NCBI GenBank assembly: GCA_025618425.1
Contig: CM046833.1
Coordinates: forward strand, 34,098,247-34,162,246
Source of the DNA: Heliocidaris tuberculata
Lineage: Eukaryota; Echinodermata; Echinoidea; Camarodonta; Echinometridae
DNA length: 64,000 bases
Direction of reading: 5' to 3'
The position numbers and the translations under genes are program-made. Below, one piece after another: positions 47,866 to 60,900 of this stretch. The notes beneath the pieces were generated by a model. The model was given only the letters and a program-made list of their open reading frames with translations, ran no database searches and was not told where the DNA came from. Numbering within the stretch: the first letter of the stretch is position 1; each line of letters begins with the position of its first letter.

Positions 47866-48156
47866 AAATTGCAAAAATGGGGCATCTGGCCATTCAAATG
47901 TTAATGAGCATTTCTATCTTGTAGAGTAAAATTAAAACAATGAAAAAGAAGAAGGGGAAAAAGATCACCAGAAAACACTTGAATTTGTGGTTGTGCTTGT
48001 CAAAATCTGGCAGTCCTTAGACTAATGTTGTTATCCAGAGCTCAATCCCCTCAATGTTTCACATTCTTTGTTTTCAATATAGAACAAGAATGTCTCACAT
48101 TTGCACATTTTTATTAACATTTGAATGGCCATTTGCTCTAGTTTTGCGATTTTCCC
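47866..48156. mobile_element. Small inverted-repeat element
   Basis: Arms GAAAATTGCAAAAATGGGGC...TGGCCATTCAAATGTTAAT and the inverse near 48112-48156; 19 bp of the core pairs perfectly. Confidence 0.6.
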
Positions 48157-48639
48157 AGTCAGACCTTCTGACGGTTAAATCGATGTGCCCATCCAAGCGT
48201 GATAGTCCAAAACTTGATCTTAATCGATATGGGTAGAATATTAATTTTTCTTTAATCTGATATATATTTTACATATTTTATCATAATATATATGAAAATA
48301 AATTTATATAAAAAAATAGTATAACAAAGAGTGTCCACTTTCTTTTTTTGATGAGTGTACATGTACATATACTTTTTTCTTCTAGGAAAAAACAACAGAA
48401 CCCCCCCCCCCCCAAAAAAAAAAAAAACAAAAACAAAAACAAAAAAACAAACAACTGTAGACTGCATGGGTGTCGATGGGGGGGGGGGATATATATCCAA
48501 AAAAAAAGTGAGGTGGGGGGAGAATGGCCTGTATTATCATCCCTCCCAATATTTTCGGATGAAATAAATAAGAATTATGAGAGAATTAGAGGTCTACATT
48601 AACTTAAGACTAATGATTATCCAAACACTTTATACATTT
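48157..48639. other. Low-complexity region before the LINE
   Basis: C run and A-rich tract at about 48401-48455, G run near 48478-48488. No gene. Confidence 0.6.
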
Positions 48640-49625
48640 CTTTTAGCCCATGCAGTTAGGGACCAAGAGCAGTCCTATGTTTCAGCACTTGAACACTGTA
48701 TTAAGGATCTTCGTAGGTGGATATTAGTCAATAAGTTGAAGCTCAACGATAGTAAAACAGAATTCCTTATCATTGGAACAGCAAGACAAGTGTCAAAGCT
48801 GAATATCGATTGTATCAAGGTTGGCAATACTGAAATCAAACTGTCTGTAGTTGTAAAAAATCTATATGTCTGGTTTGACTCTCAGCTGAGTATGGAAACC
48901 CATATATCCAGGACATGTAAAGCAGCTTTTTATCACTTACATCACCTTCGCCACATTCGTAAATACTTAACTCGCAAGTGTACGGAAACATTAGTTCATG
49001 CCTTTTAACAAGCAAGATAGATTATTTTAATGGGCTGTTGTATTTACATATCTCAGATATGTAAATTACAACGTGTACAAAATGCATGTGCTAGACTCAT
49101 CTGTAACTCCCCTAAATTTTCACATGTTAGTCCTTTACTTTATGATCTGCATTGGCTTCCGGTACGTCAGAGAATTAAATTTAAGCTGCTTCTTATTACA
49201 TATAAGGCACTTCACGGCTTGGCCCCCATCTATCTCAGTACACTCCTGACATTAAAGTCACCATCCCAGTCTTACAGACTCCGTAGTTCCCATGATACCA
49301 TGCTCCTTAGCTATCCGTTGTGTAAGACAAAGATTACCCTAGGAGACCGTGCTTTTGTTAGTGCTGCACCCAAACTTTGGAACGACCTCCCTCCCTCAAT
49401 TAGGTACGCATCTTCAATTGACATATTCAAAAACCTTCTAAAAACTCATCTATTTCAGAAATGCTTTACATAGACATGTCTTGCTTTATATATATAACCT
49501 GGTTTCATTATCCTAGTTCTCCATAAATTTGATTTGATACATGTTACTACTAGATTATTTTTTCTTTTGTTTTGTTATGCGCAGTTGAGTATATTTATAT
49601 AGAAATTGTGGAATATAAATTTACA
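48640..49625 (+). mobile_element. 5'-truncated CR1/Jockey-type LINE
   Basis: C-terminal reverse-transcriptase remnant in two pieces. 48640-49008 reads DLRRWILVNKLKLNDSKTEF and THISRTCKAAFYHLHHLRHI; 49030-49473 reads KLQRVQNACARLI, LHWLPVRQRIKFKLLLITYK and LWNDLPPSIR, ending LLKTHLFQKCFT and a stop. The pieces are separated by stops at about 49006-49070, so it is dead. The 3' tail runs into an (ATT)n array, as expected for this LINE type. Confidence 0.88.
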
Positions 49626-49757
<132 letters not shown>

Positions 49758-50030
49758 TTTGATCTTGAAATACCATCAAATTCTTTTACGATTAGAAATA
49801 AAGAAATAAGAAATGCCATAATTTCAATGCAAAAATCGAAGAAAATTTGTTTAATCGCATTGTTATTCTCAATGAAGGGGTTCCCTCTATTGGCGTAGAT
49901 CCGCGCATTCCTTCTTTTCATTAAAAAACCACTTTGGAATGCTCTAAAATGCAAGTTTTATAGACAGATTTTTTTGGGAAAAATCCATTAATACCCCCGT
50001 AACACCATCCCCCCCCCCCCCCCCCCATCA
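49758..50030. other. Unique sequence after the LINE tail
   Basis: Ends in a C run at about 50010-50026. Confidence 0.5.
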
Positions 50031-50501
50031 GGCGCGCCGGAAGCAATTCTGGATTGGGGGGCAAACAACCCAGGGGGCTCACTATTTTGGAGGGGGAGGG
50101 GGCTCATGTCAAAAATTTTCGGAGGTGACCAGAGGTGTACGCAGAATTTTTTTTTTTGGGGGGGGGGGACAAGACGCGTAAAATTTTTTGAAGAAACTCG
50201 AAAGCGAGATAGCGAAGCAACAGAGCTGGTTACGAGCACGGGCGTAAATCACACAAATAATCTGTTATTTTGCGAGCGAGCGAAGCGAGCGAGTGAAAAA
50301 TAACCACTTTTCTAAGTTATATACAATATTTTCATTCCAACTCTTCTTCTTTTTCTTCTTCTTCTTCTTCCTCTCCCTTTTTTTTTTTTTTTTTTTTGGG
50401 GGGGGCTTTTTGGGGGGGCGAAAATGCATTTTGCCCCCCCCCCACTTTTTCGTTTGGGGGGCGAATGCCCCCCTGCCCCCCCCCCCCCTTCCGGCGCCTA
50501 T
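50031..50501. mobile_element. GC-run-rich repeat with inverted ends
   Basis: Ends AGGCGCGCCGGAAGC and CTTCCGGCGCCT. The interior has G, T and C homopolymers and the GAGCGAGCGAAGCGAGCGAG block also found in the hAT-type copies near 13150 and 15250. Probably another decayed non-autonomous DNA transposon. Confidence 0.55.
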
Positions 50502-51480
50502 GACCCCCCCCCCCCCCCCCCCCCCCATCATGAACATGGATCGACACCCCCTGGTAGACTGCATGATGTTGAAACAGGGATTGGAGGTAGAATGATTCGC
50601 ATGTACTTTCATTATAGATCGTTATATTTTCTTATGTTTAGTCATTTTTTGAAGATTCTTGGTGAATTGAACAAGAGTTTGAAGGTGGAGAGAGTGTGAG
50701 ATCGGGAGACATGGGCAAGAGAAAGAGAGAAGGAAAGAGATAGAGAGAGAAAGAGGGAAAGGGGGTGGAAAAGAGGGCCATTCATATCCTTAATTGCCCG
50801 TGTAGCTATTGCTTTTTCTTCTTTTTTCCTTACAAACGGACATCTTCTTTTCGTGATTCGATTGTTTCATGGTCATGATGGTATTGAAAAATACAGTTTT
50901 TACATTTTCCGAAATTCCGATTACCCCCCCCCCCCCTATTTTTTTTTTTTTATTATTATTATTTTTTTTTTTCTTTTTTTTTATACACCATCGACGGTAA
51001 AATGTAAACAGCGATATTTCAAACTGGCTACAGGCTGACAGGCCAGACGACCGACAGCTAACAACACCGACGATGTCAGTCTCTCGGGTCTTCTGACAAC
51101 TTTTCTGAGGGTTCGCAATACCAACATTGGTTTCCTGGGTTGTCGGTCGACTGGAATATCCCGGTTCAGAACCTAAACTGAAAAGGGCTTGTACCTGCAA
51201 ACTATATTTGAATGACACAGTGACAAAATAATAAGAATCCCTTTGATTATCAGGATTTCTGCCTAAAGGCATACAGTGCATATAAACAAACAACAACCGT
51301 GAAAACCAAACAAAAACAGACTTTGAAAATACTCTCCAAAATTATAAAAAATGCCTCAGTCTTGAATTTTATCGGAGTGCATATCAGGCATTAACTGCAT
51401 GTGCTCTGTTAATAGTAATTAATTTGAACAACTATTTAATCCTTAACCTATATACTTAGCCACACACCCCTCTCCCCCAC
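50502..51480. other. Non-coding
   Basis: C run at 50505-50526, GA-rich stretch near 50720-50760, C and T runs at 50924-50982. No gene recognised. Confidence 0.55.
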
Positions 51481-51520
51481 TCACACACACACACATACAC
51501 ACACACACACACAACCCACA

Positions 51521-51583
<63 letters not shown>

Positions 51584-51650
51584 TTATATATATATATATA
51601 TATAAATTTATATATATATATATATATAAATTTATATATATATATATTTA
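51481..51650. repeat. (CA)n followed by (TA)n
   Basis: Compound dinucleotide repeat with three AAATTTATA interruptions. Confidence 0.96.
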
Positions 51651-51920
51651 ATTTTAATGATAGTCTTCTGCACCTCTGATTTATATATAATCCTCTCCCC
51701 CCACCCCCCCCCCAAAAAAAATCACATGAGCGGAAAGAGCAGAATATCAGCTCTACTTGTTAACATTCACACTGCGTTCAACAATGTTCAATGTCGTTTT
51801 GCCGCCACGATTGTTAAAAAGTAAGCGATGAGATGATAAAATAGTAACTTTGGTTACACATGATTTTTTTGTGGGGGGGGGGGGGCTCATGTTAGATGAC
51901 ATTATTTCCGTCTTGAGAAG

Positions 51921-51968
<48 letters not shown>

Positions 51969-52994
51969 GTGTGTGTAGAAATTGAATTATTTGTCATATC
52001 CCCAGCTTTGGCCACCTGTTGTAATTATGCATTGTAAACGTTGCGTATCATCGTATGATTTAAAGCCCGCAACAGATGTTTTATATTGATGTAAATATAA
52101 AAATCACAATTTTAGATTTTTTGAAACTGTTGATTGTTTGCGTGTGCATAAAAGAACTTTGTTGAGAGTCACACCAAGTTCAATTTTTTACCTTTGATTC
52201 ACGATGTGATGATATGTTTGAAGCCACAAGGGCCTCACCTCGTATACTTTAAAACAGATTTAATGCCATTCTGGCTCTCGGCAGACGCCATGACAAAGTA
52301 TTCAAATTGAATATACACAATGAAAGATTCGGAGAAGGGAAGATATTCAAGGATCGAAGCTAGATGAGAAGAGAAATAGAAAAGGGCGAGATATATAGAG
52401 AGAGAGAGAGTGGTCGCGGCATCTAAACAAACTCTGTCTATATACCCGAATTTATGCCATCGATGAGTTTTTTCTTTAAAAAAACTACTTTCGGCAGATC
52501 ATTCAATTTGAGGGCCATTTCTTTCGCACCTTTTCCCCTTTGATACCCTATCAATAGTGTCGAGTTTTTGTTTTGCCTGTTGGAAAAGAATATCGAATCC
52601 GCTATCTTGTGTGTGTGTGATTCACCACACCGATTTTTATAGATGGACTCTTACCTACTATACATACACACACAGGTGATTTTTTTTTACGTTCAAATGC
52701 AATATGATTTTATTATGGAATGCTAATTTTAGTTTACAATGGTGATTTTTCAAAGTTCATAAGGGTTAGTTTGCGTTTAAATCAACAATTGTATCAGTCA
52801 CTTCCAATAGACCATTTTACGAATTTTATGCATACTTCTTCAACAAAAGTTTCTCCTGACGAATCAAAAGCTTGTCAGAGGCTTGCCCGACAAAGCAACA
52901 ACAAATGTATGCAAAATGGATTCCATCCCTAGAGATGCTTTAATGCATAGGAGTTGCACTAAATAGTTGGTAACTACGAATTCTGGAGAAAAAC
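51651..52994. other. Non-coding with simple repeats
   Basis: (GT)n at 51924-51977 and GA near 52400. The short plus-strand frame at 52720-52932 has no recognisable similarity. Confidence 0.55.
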
Positions 52995-53139
52995 ATGCAT
53001 AAAGTGAAATACATTAGTAAACAGGTCTACTGTAAACCCATTAGTGGTATAGGGGCAAAGGTAAACCTAAATCTCTCAATGGACCTTATCAATGAACTCT
53101 CTCGCCTTTTTCATCTTTCTCCTTCTCTCTATTGTCGTT

Positions 53140-56100
53140 TCTGTATCTCTCTTTCTCACTCTCTTTCTCTCTCTCTTTCTCACTCTCTTTCTCGCTCTCT
53201 TTCCCACTTTCTTTTTCAGTCTCTTTATCACACTCTTTCTCACTCTCCTTTTCACTCTATTTCTCCCTCTCTTTCTCACTCTCTTTCTCACTCTTTTCCT
53301 CCCTCTCTTTCTCCTTCTCTTTCTCACTCTTTTCCTTCCTCTCTTTCTCCCTCTCTTTCTCACTCTATTCCTCCCTCTCTTTCTCCCTCTCTTTCTCACT
53401 CTATTCCTCCCTCTCTTTCTCCTTCTCTTTCTCACTGTATTCCTCCCTTTCTTTCTCTTTCTCTTTCTCACTCTATTCCTCCCTCTCTTTCTCCTTCTCT
53501 TTCTCACTCTATTCCTCCCTTTCTTTCTCCTTCTCTTTCTCACTCTTTTCCTCCCTCTCTTTCTCCTTCTCTTTCTCACTCTATTCCTCCCTTTCTTTCT
53601 CCTTCTCTTTCTCACTCTATTCCTCCCTCTCTTTCTCCCTCTCTTTCTCACTCTATTCCTCCCTCTCTTTCTCCTTCTCTTTCTCACTCTATTCCCCCCT
53701 TTCTTTCTCCTTCTCTTTCTCACTCTTTTCCTCCCTCTCTTTCTCCTTCTCTTTCTCACTCTTTTCCTCCCTTTCTTTCTCCTTCTCTTTCTCACTCTAT
53801 TCCTCCCTCTCTTTCTCCCTCTCTTTCTCCCTCTCTTTCTCACTCTATTCTCTCCCTCTCTTTCTCCTTCTCCTTTCTCACTCTATCTCCTCCCTCTCTT
53901 TCTCTCTTCTCTTTCTCACTCTTTTCCTCCCTTTCTTTCTCCTTCTCTTTCTCACTCTATTCCTCCCTTTCTTTCTCCTTCTCTTTCTCACTCTTTTCCT
54001 CCCTCTCTTTCTCCCTCTCTTTCTCACTCTATTCCTCCCTCTCTTTCCCCTTCTCTTTCTCACTCTTTTCCTCCCTCTCTTTCTCACTCATATTTCTCCC
54101 TCTCTTTCTCACTCTCTTTTCCAGTCTCCTTCTCACTCTCCTTTTCACTCTTGCTCCCTCTCTTTCTCCCTCTCTTTCTCACTATCTTTCTCACTCTCTT
54201 TCTCGCTCTCTTTCCCACTTTCTTTTTCAGTCTCTTTATCACACTCTTTCTCACTCTCCTTTTCACTCTATTTCTCCCTCTCTTTCTCACTCTCTTTCTC
54301 ACTCTTTTCCTCCCTCTCTTTCTCCTTCTCTTTCTCACTCTTTTCCTTCCTCTCTTTCTCCCTCTCTTTCTCACTCTATTCCTCCCTCTCTTTCTCCCTC
54401 TCTTTCTCACTCTATTCCTCCCTCTCTTTCTCCTTCTCTTTCTCACTCTATTCCTCCCTCTCTTTCTCCTTCTCTTTCTCACTCTATTCCTCCCTTTCTT
54501 TCTCCTTCTCTTTCTCACTCTTTTCCTCCCTCTCTTTCTCCTTCTCTTTCTCACTCTTTTCCTCCCTCTCTTTCTCCCTCTCTTTCTCACTCTATTCCTC
54601 CCTCTCTTTCTCCTTCTCTTTCTCACTCTATTCCTCCCTTTCTTTCTCCTTCTCTTTCTCACTCTATTCCTCCCTCTCTTTCTCCTTCTCTTTCTCACTC
54701 TATTCCTCCCTTTCTTTCTCCTTCTCTTTCTCACTCTTTTCCTCCCTCCCTTTCTCCTTCTCTTTCTCACTCTATTCCTCCCTTTCTTTCTCCTTCTCTT
54801 TCTCACTCTATTCCTCCCTCTCTTTCTCCCTCTCTTTCTCACTCTATTCCTCCCTCTCTTTCTCCTTCTCTTTCTCACTCTATTCCCCCCTTTCTTTCTC
54901 CTTCTCTTTCTCACTCTTTTCCTCCCTCTCTTTCTCCTTCTCTTTCTCACTCTATTCCTCCCTTTCTTTCTCCTTCTCTTTCTCACTCTATTCCTCCCTC
55001 TCTTTCTCCTTCTCTTTCTCACTCTATTCCTCCCTCTCTTTCTCCTTCTCTTTCTCACTCTATTCCTCCCTCTCTTTCTCCTTCTCTTTCTCACTCTTTT
55101 CCTCCCTTTCTTTCTCCTTCTCTTTCTCACTCTATTCCTCCCTCTCTTTCTCCTTCTCTTTCTCACTCTTTTCCTCCCTCTCTTTCTCCCTCTCTTTCTC
55201 ACTCTATTCCTCCCTCTCTTTCCCCTTCTCTTTCTCACTCTTTTCCTCCCTCTCTTTCTCACTCATATTTCTCCCTCTCTTTCTCACTCTCTTTTCCAGT
55301 CTCCTTCTCACTCTCCTTTTCACTCTTGCTCCCTCTCTTTCTCCCTCTCTTTCTCACTCTCTTTCTCACTCTCTTTCTCGCTCTCTTTCCCACTTTCTTT
55401 TTCAGTCTCTTTATCACACTCTTTCTCACTCTCCTTTTCACTCTATTTCTCCCTCTCTTTCTCACTCTCTTTCTCACTCTTTTCCTCCCTCTCTTTCTCC
55501 TTCTCTTTCTCACTCTTTTCCTTCCTCTCTTTCTCCCTCTCTTTCTCACTCTATTCCTCCCTCTCTTTCTCCCTCTCTTTCTCACTCTATTCCTCCCTCT
55601 CTTTCTCCTTCTCTTTCTCACTCTATTCCTCCCTCTCTTTCTCCTTCTCTTTCTCACTCTATTCCTCCCTCTCTTTCTCCTTCTCTTTCTCACTCTTTTC
55701 CTCCCTCTCTTTCTCCTTCTCTTTCTCACTCTATTCCTCCCTCTCTTTCTCCTTCTCTTTCTCACTCTATTCCTCCCTCTCTTTCTCCTTCTCTTTCTCA
55801 CTCTTTTCCTCCCTCTCTTTCTCCTTCTCTTTCTCACTCTTTTCCTCCCTCTCTTTCTCCTTCTCTTTCTCACTCTATTCCTCCCTTTCTTTCTCCTTCT
55901 CTTTCTCACTCTATTCCTCCCTCTCTTTCTCCTTCTCTTTCTCACTCTATTCCTCCCTTTCTTTCTCCTTCTCTTTCTCACTCTTTTCCTCCCTCTCTTT
56001 CTCCTTCTCTTTCTCACTCTATTCCTCCCTTTCTTTCTCCTTCTCTTTCTCACTCTATTCCTCCCTCTCTTTCTCCCTCTCTTTCTCACTCTATTCCTCC

Positions 56101-56780
56101 CTCTCTTTCTCCTTCTCTTTCTCACTCTATTCCTCCCTCTCTTTCTCCTTCTCTTTCTCACTCTATTCCTCCCTTTCTTTCTCCTTCTCTTTCTCACTCT
56201 ATTCCTCCCTCTCTTTCTCCCTCTCTTTCTCACTCTATTCCTCCCTCTCTTTCTCCTTCTCTTTCTCACTCTATTCCTCCCTTTCTTTCTCCTTCTCTTT
56301 CTCACTCTTTTCCTCCCTCTCTTTCTCCTTCTCTTTCTCACTCTATTCCTCCCTTTCTTTCTCCTTCTCTTTCTCACTCTATTCCTCCCTCCCTTTCTCC
56401 CTCTCTTTCTCACTCTATTCCTCCCTCTCTTTCTCCTTCTCTTTCTCACTCTATTCCTCCTCTCTTTCTCCTTCTCTTTCTCACTCTTTTCCTCCCTCTC
56501 TTTCTCCTTCTCTTTCTCACTCTATTCCTCCCTTTCTTTCTCCTTCTCTTTCTCACTCTTTTCCTCCCTCTCTTTCTCCCTCTCTTTCTCACTCTATTCC
56601 TCCCTCTCTTTCCCCTTCTCTTTCTCACTCTTTTCCTCCCTCTCTTTCTCCCTCTCTTTCTCACTCATATTTCTCCCTCTCTTTCTCACTCTCTTTTCCA
56701 GTCTCCTTCTCACTCTCCTTTTCACTCTTGCTCCCTCTCTTTCTCCCTTTCTTTCTCACTATCTTTCTCGTTCTCTTTCT
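53140..56780. repeat. Pyrimidine-rich minisatellite, 36-bp units in higher-order copies
   Basis: Basic unit of about 36 bp of the type CTCTTTCTCCTTCTCTTT plus CTCACTCTATTCCTCCCT. Marker blocks such as CACTCATATTTCTCCC (about 54085, 55260, 56662) and TTTTTCAGTCTCTTTATC (about 53213, 54225, 55400) recur at about 1.0-1.4 kb, giving a second-level repeat. Because the period is a multiple of three and stops are almost excluded, all three plus frames stay open for more than 1200 codons. This is not evidence of coding. Confidence 0.97.
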
Positions 56781-57596
56781 CGCTCATACTCTCATCATTT
56801 TGTCTTTCGTCGGGATCTATTTCTTTTCCCTTCTCATGCCACCATATCACTATTTATTTCAAACGTTTTATTGCCATTTGCTATCGTAAAATGATTATCG
56901 TAAATTAAAGGTCGAAAATATAAACTCAAAATGAACTCAAATAAAGTTGTCTTTCTCTTGAGTCATTTTCCCATAAACCATATTATTGATATTGGGTTTC
57001 TTTATACGGGCGTTGCATATAAAATTGAACAAACTTTTAATTTAATAAAATACAGAAACAAACCTAAACGCACATAGAAAACTGGGTAGTGTTAAATTGA
57101 TATTACATATAATATGCTGTCTAGTGAGCGTAGCGCCTGAGGGGGGAGGGGGTGAAGAAATATTGAAACATGACATTGCCTTACAAAGCTCAAACAGTGT
57201 TACTGAGCATCACATAACATCTATAAAACTTATTTTGCACCTCCCTCACCCCTCCCCCAGAAAATTCATGGGAGCACCTGCGAGCACCAGAATATGTGAT
57301 GACACATGCCCCCTAGCCCCCTGACTACGCCACTCAGTTGTGTATGGCCTTGCGAATTTTAGGTGTATTGGACCTAACTAAAAGCAAGTGCATAAGAAGT
57401 TCAAGTATTTTATTTGTCTTAAAGTTTATATAGACCTCCGTGCTATATAGTCTTACTTGGCAAAGGATTGAAATAAGACCTTTTAAGGCTTAGGGAATTA
57501 GAGAATTAAAGAGAGAGAGAGAGAGAGATAATAAAAAGAGTGAGTGAGAAAGAGAGGGGAAGTAAGAAAAAGAAATAGAGAGGGAGAGAGAGAGAG

Positions 57597-57671
<75 letters not shown>

Positions 57672-57830
57672 AGGGGGTTATCGGCACGTTTGGTAGCATA
57701 AAATTATAAAGTCTTATGTACATGTACGTGTGCTCGAAATCTGCCATAAAGTACTAAATATTCTTAGTCGGACAAGCACGCCATTGCGTTGTTAGTGCCT
57801 TACCATTCATCCTGCATTTGTTACATCAAC
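56781..57830. other. Intergenic region upstream of the secreted gene
   Basis: Unique AT-rich sequence, a repeat-like block with AGCGTAGCGCCTGAGGGG and CCCCCTGACTACGCCAC ends (57126-57332), then GA/GT microsatellite. No promoter motif recognised before 57831. Confidence 0.5.
57509..57668. repeat. (GA)n-(GT)n-(GA)n microsatellite
   Basis: Compound dinucleotide repeat ending in a G run. Confidence 0.95.
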
Positions 57831-57918
57831 ATGTTTGAAGCAGATATGTCTACCTTATTAAGAACCAGTACCCTGATACTTTTTGTCTCATTATGCTTTG
57901 GATTTCACGAAGTATCAG
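57831..57918 (+). CDS. Secreted gene, exon 1 (signal peptide)
   Basis: 88 bp, donor after GTATCAG (GTAAAA), leaving phase 1. Hydrophobic core followed by HEVSG. Confidence 0.72.
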
Positions 57919-60900
57919 GTAAAATGCATTTCATTTTTGAACAGCAGAATTATATATTGCCATTTTTATGTTCATGTGTTCAAAAGGTCTATTACCGCCT
58001 TACATAATTTCAAAATTTTTTCCTTAAAGGGCAATCCAACCTTTGTTATGAGATGATTTGTGTGAAAGCAGAAAAATAAGAAAAACAGGATGGTGAAAGT
58101 TTGAAAGAAATTGGACAAGGAATAAGAAAGTTATGGATGTTTGAAAAATGAGATCACTACATCTATGCGAATTTCAAATTGGCAGTTTAATGATTCGATT
58201 GTGACATTTTTGTGGACAACTCTCCCATTTGTCGTACACAAAAATATCATTAATTTGCAGTTTTCTTCGAGGCGCTTTTACCATCCGGGCAGTACTCAAA
58301 ATATATTGGAGATAGCATATTGTTATAGGTCCTCATACAAGAAAAAGACCCTACTGAGAAATACATTTTGAAAAAAAAGTGACATTTTAGTCATTTTGTG
58401 TGTTGGAGCAAATGGGGGAGTTGTCCACAGCTACATCACAGTGACATTACCTATTCGGCCAATTTGAAATTCCCATATGTATAGTGATTACAACTTTCAA
58501 AAATTCATAACTTTCTTATTTCTTGTCCGATTTCGTTCAAACTTTCACGAATCTGCTTCTCTGATTTTTCCTCTTTCTTTCAAAGCAACTTGCTATCAAG
58601 GTTGGATTTCCCTTTAAATTGTAGTATCCATGATTACAAGACTCGTAATGCCTCCAATTTTCATTTGCCCCAATTTAGAATAAATGTTTCAAAAAAATCG
58701 AATTTCAAGAAATATTCCTTTTTTGAAGATTTTAAAAAATATTTTAAATCCCATCTTGTGAGTATGTATGAGATTGAATGATTTGATTTGCTTTCTCTCT
58801 GTGTTTGCTTCTTTCTTTCTGTTTGACTTTTTGTGTATCCGATTTACTTGCTTTATGATTTATCTAAGGGGTCAACGTTTTATAAGGATAAATGCTCTTT
58901 TTGTTGACCCCCCCCCCCTTCCCATAAAATGTCTCTCATTTATTTATTTATTTTTTTAATGCACATCATTTTATCATATTAATCATGTACCTTAAGTTTG
59001 TTTTATATCACAATTTTTATCTCATGTATCATGTATCATAAATATTTGTGTATTTTTATGGAGAATGAAATAAATGAATTGAATTGAATTGAAAATTAAG
59101 TTTAAAAAACAGTGAAATATAAGGCACTGGTAAAATATCTTGTGCAGTATTATTTCCAATCTGTGTACAAGCGTTTAAATTTGCAGCATATTTATATCTA
59201 AAGCTGGTTATGTTAGGTTTCCCAGTAATGTGTAAGGGGTCCATTGTATTTAAGAATAGAATAATCTAATTCTGGCCTTTTCGAAGGGTTAAAACACTGT
59301 TAACTCTTTGAGTGCCGATGTCACATATGTGTGACAGATAGACTTGTTATTTTCATTCACCAATTGCTCCACCACAGATAAGGTGGTCGATGACTATATC
59401 CAAATTTTCTCGATAAATCAAACATTCTAAATATATGATTATAACTATATGCTACCATAGAAATTTTCAGAGAAAATTGCAGATTTTAAAAAAAGATATT
59501 GCCTTATTTCAACTTCAAACGATAGTAAACAAATGAGAAACCGAAAAATAATAGACAAAAAAATAAAAAAAGAAGTCAAATGTCATTTTCAATCATTCTT
59601 ATGCATAAATTTGGGTTAAATCGTAAACATTTCCTACAAATATTGTACACAATATGGTTCATGAAGTGCCGAAATTTAAAAAGTAAGCATTGATCACGCG
59701 TTGGTAAAATTTTGAAGAGAGTTAAACCCCTTGTCACAGTAAGAGTAAATGAAACGGACTAATTTGCATATAATGTTTTTACTTCTGCTTTACCTCCATT
59801 TCATGCATTTCTACACCTTGAGGATTCACAATCATGATGCCTACAAGTGAGCTTGTTACTGACTTAAATGGTAAGATATTAAAACGGTGGAAGAAATTAG
59901 CAAACTGATTTATTCATACATTGTGAATTTTATTAGAGTTATAAAATAAATTCACTCGACAGTGATTTTTGTCTTCTTGGTAGTATTTTTTCTCTGTGTA
60001 GCCTCTCGCTTCACACAATGTCTATGAGCAAAAAGAAAATAAATACCCATTCTACCTGTAGAGGGTAGATCCATTCATGCTAAAGAAAAACTTAACTCTA
60101 AGTTTGACTGATTTAGCTTTCTTTCTCTCTCCCTCCCCCTCTATGTTGTACTTCTATTTTCCTCCTTCTGCACTATATCCCTCTTTGTATGCATTAAAGA
60201 ATTCACAACGCTCCCAAGTGAGATCTCAACTAAGAAGACTGGTAAGACATCAAGTTTTAGTGTATATGACATTGTATGTAGATGAATGATTTATACTTAG
60301 GTGTGACCCACGCTTTATGTAATTGATAATAATTTGAGTAAATTCTCTAAGTTATGGAGCTTTTACCTTAACAAACTACGATTATTCTTAAAATATATAT
60401 GAAAATCATGTTGCCATTAAACAGAATCCCCCCCCCCCATTTTTTTTTTTATCTTTACTAAATTAATCCAGGTTTAACTAAATTTTGATTTCGTCATATT
60501 TCATTAGACGTTCCGGCGTACAGTTGGTTTGGTCCATTAGTCATGACTTTATTCAAATCTTAAAAACAATATTTTATCGATTAACAGATCCGAGAAGCAC
60601 TGAGGAGGTTATGACAACAGCTTTAAAATCAGGTAATTCAACGTTAAATAACTGATTTAAACGTAGTTGGATTGAGTTATATATGGAGCGCCAAATGTTA
60701 AATGGCTATAATTCTTTTCTTCTTCTTTTTTTTTCTTTAATCTCTATTGATTCAATTCAGGACCAACTTTATGACGTGTTAATTTTCCATTCAGAAGGAG
60801 TTGTTAGCAACGAAGGGGAAGTGAGTGTTTGACCACTGGTGCTCCACAGATTGGTGTAATAAGTTAAACCAGATGAAAATAAGTCTTCCTTGGAGAATTC

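Noticed and set aside
52995..56908. Plus-strand frames of about 1260-1300 codons and Arg-rich minus-strand frames of nearly 400 codons
   Set aside because: All arise from a 36-bp C/T-rich repeat whose period is a multiple of three; every frame is open and no domain is present.
60797..60830. Possible extra exon of the secreted gene after TTCCATTCAG
   Set aside because: The only donor nearby leaves phase 0, unlike all neighbours, and the sequence lacks the Thr/Ser pattern.
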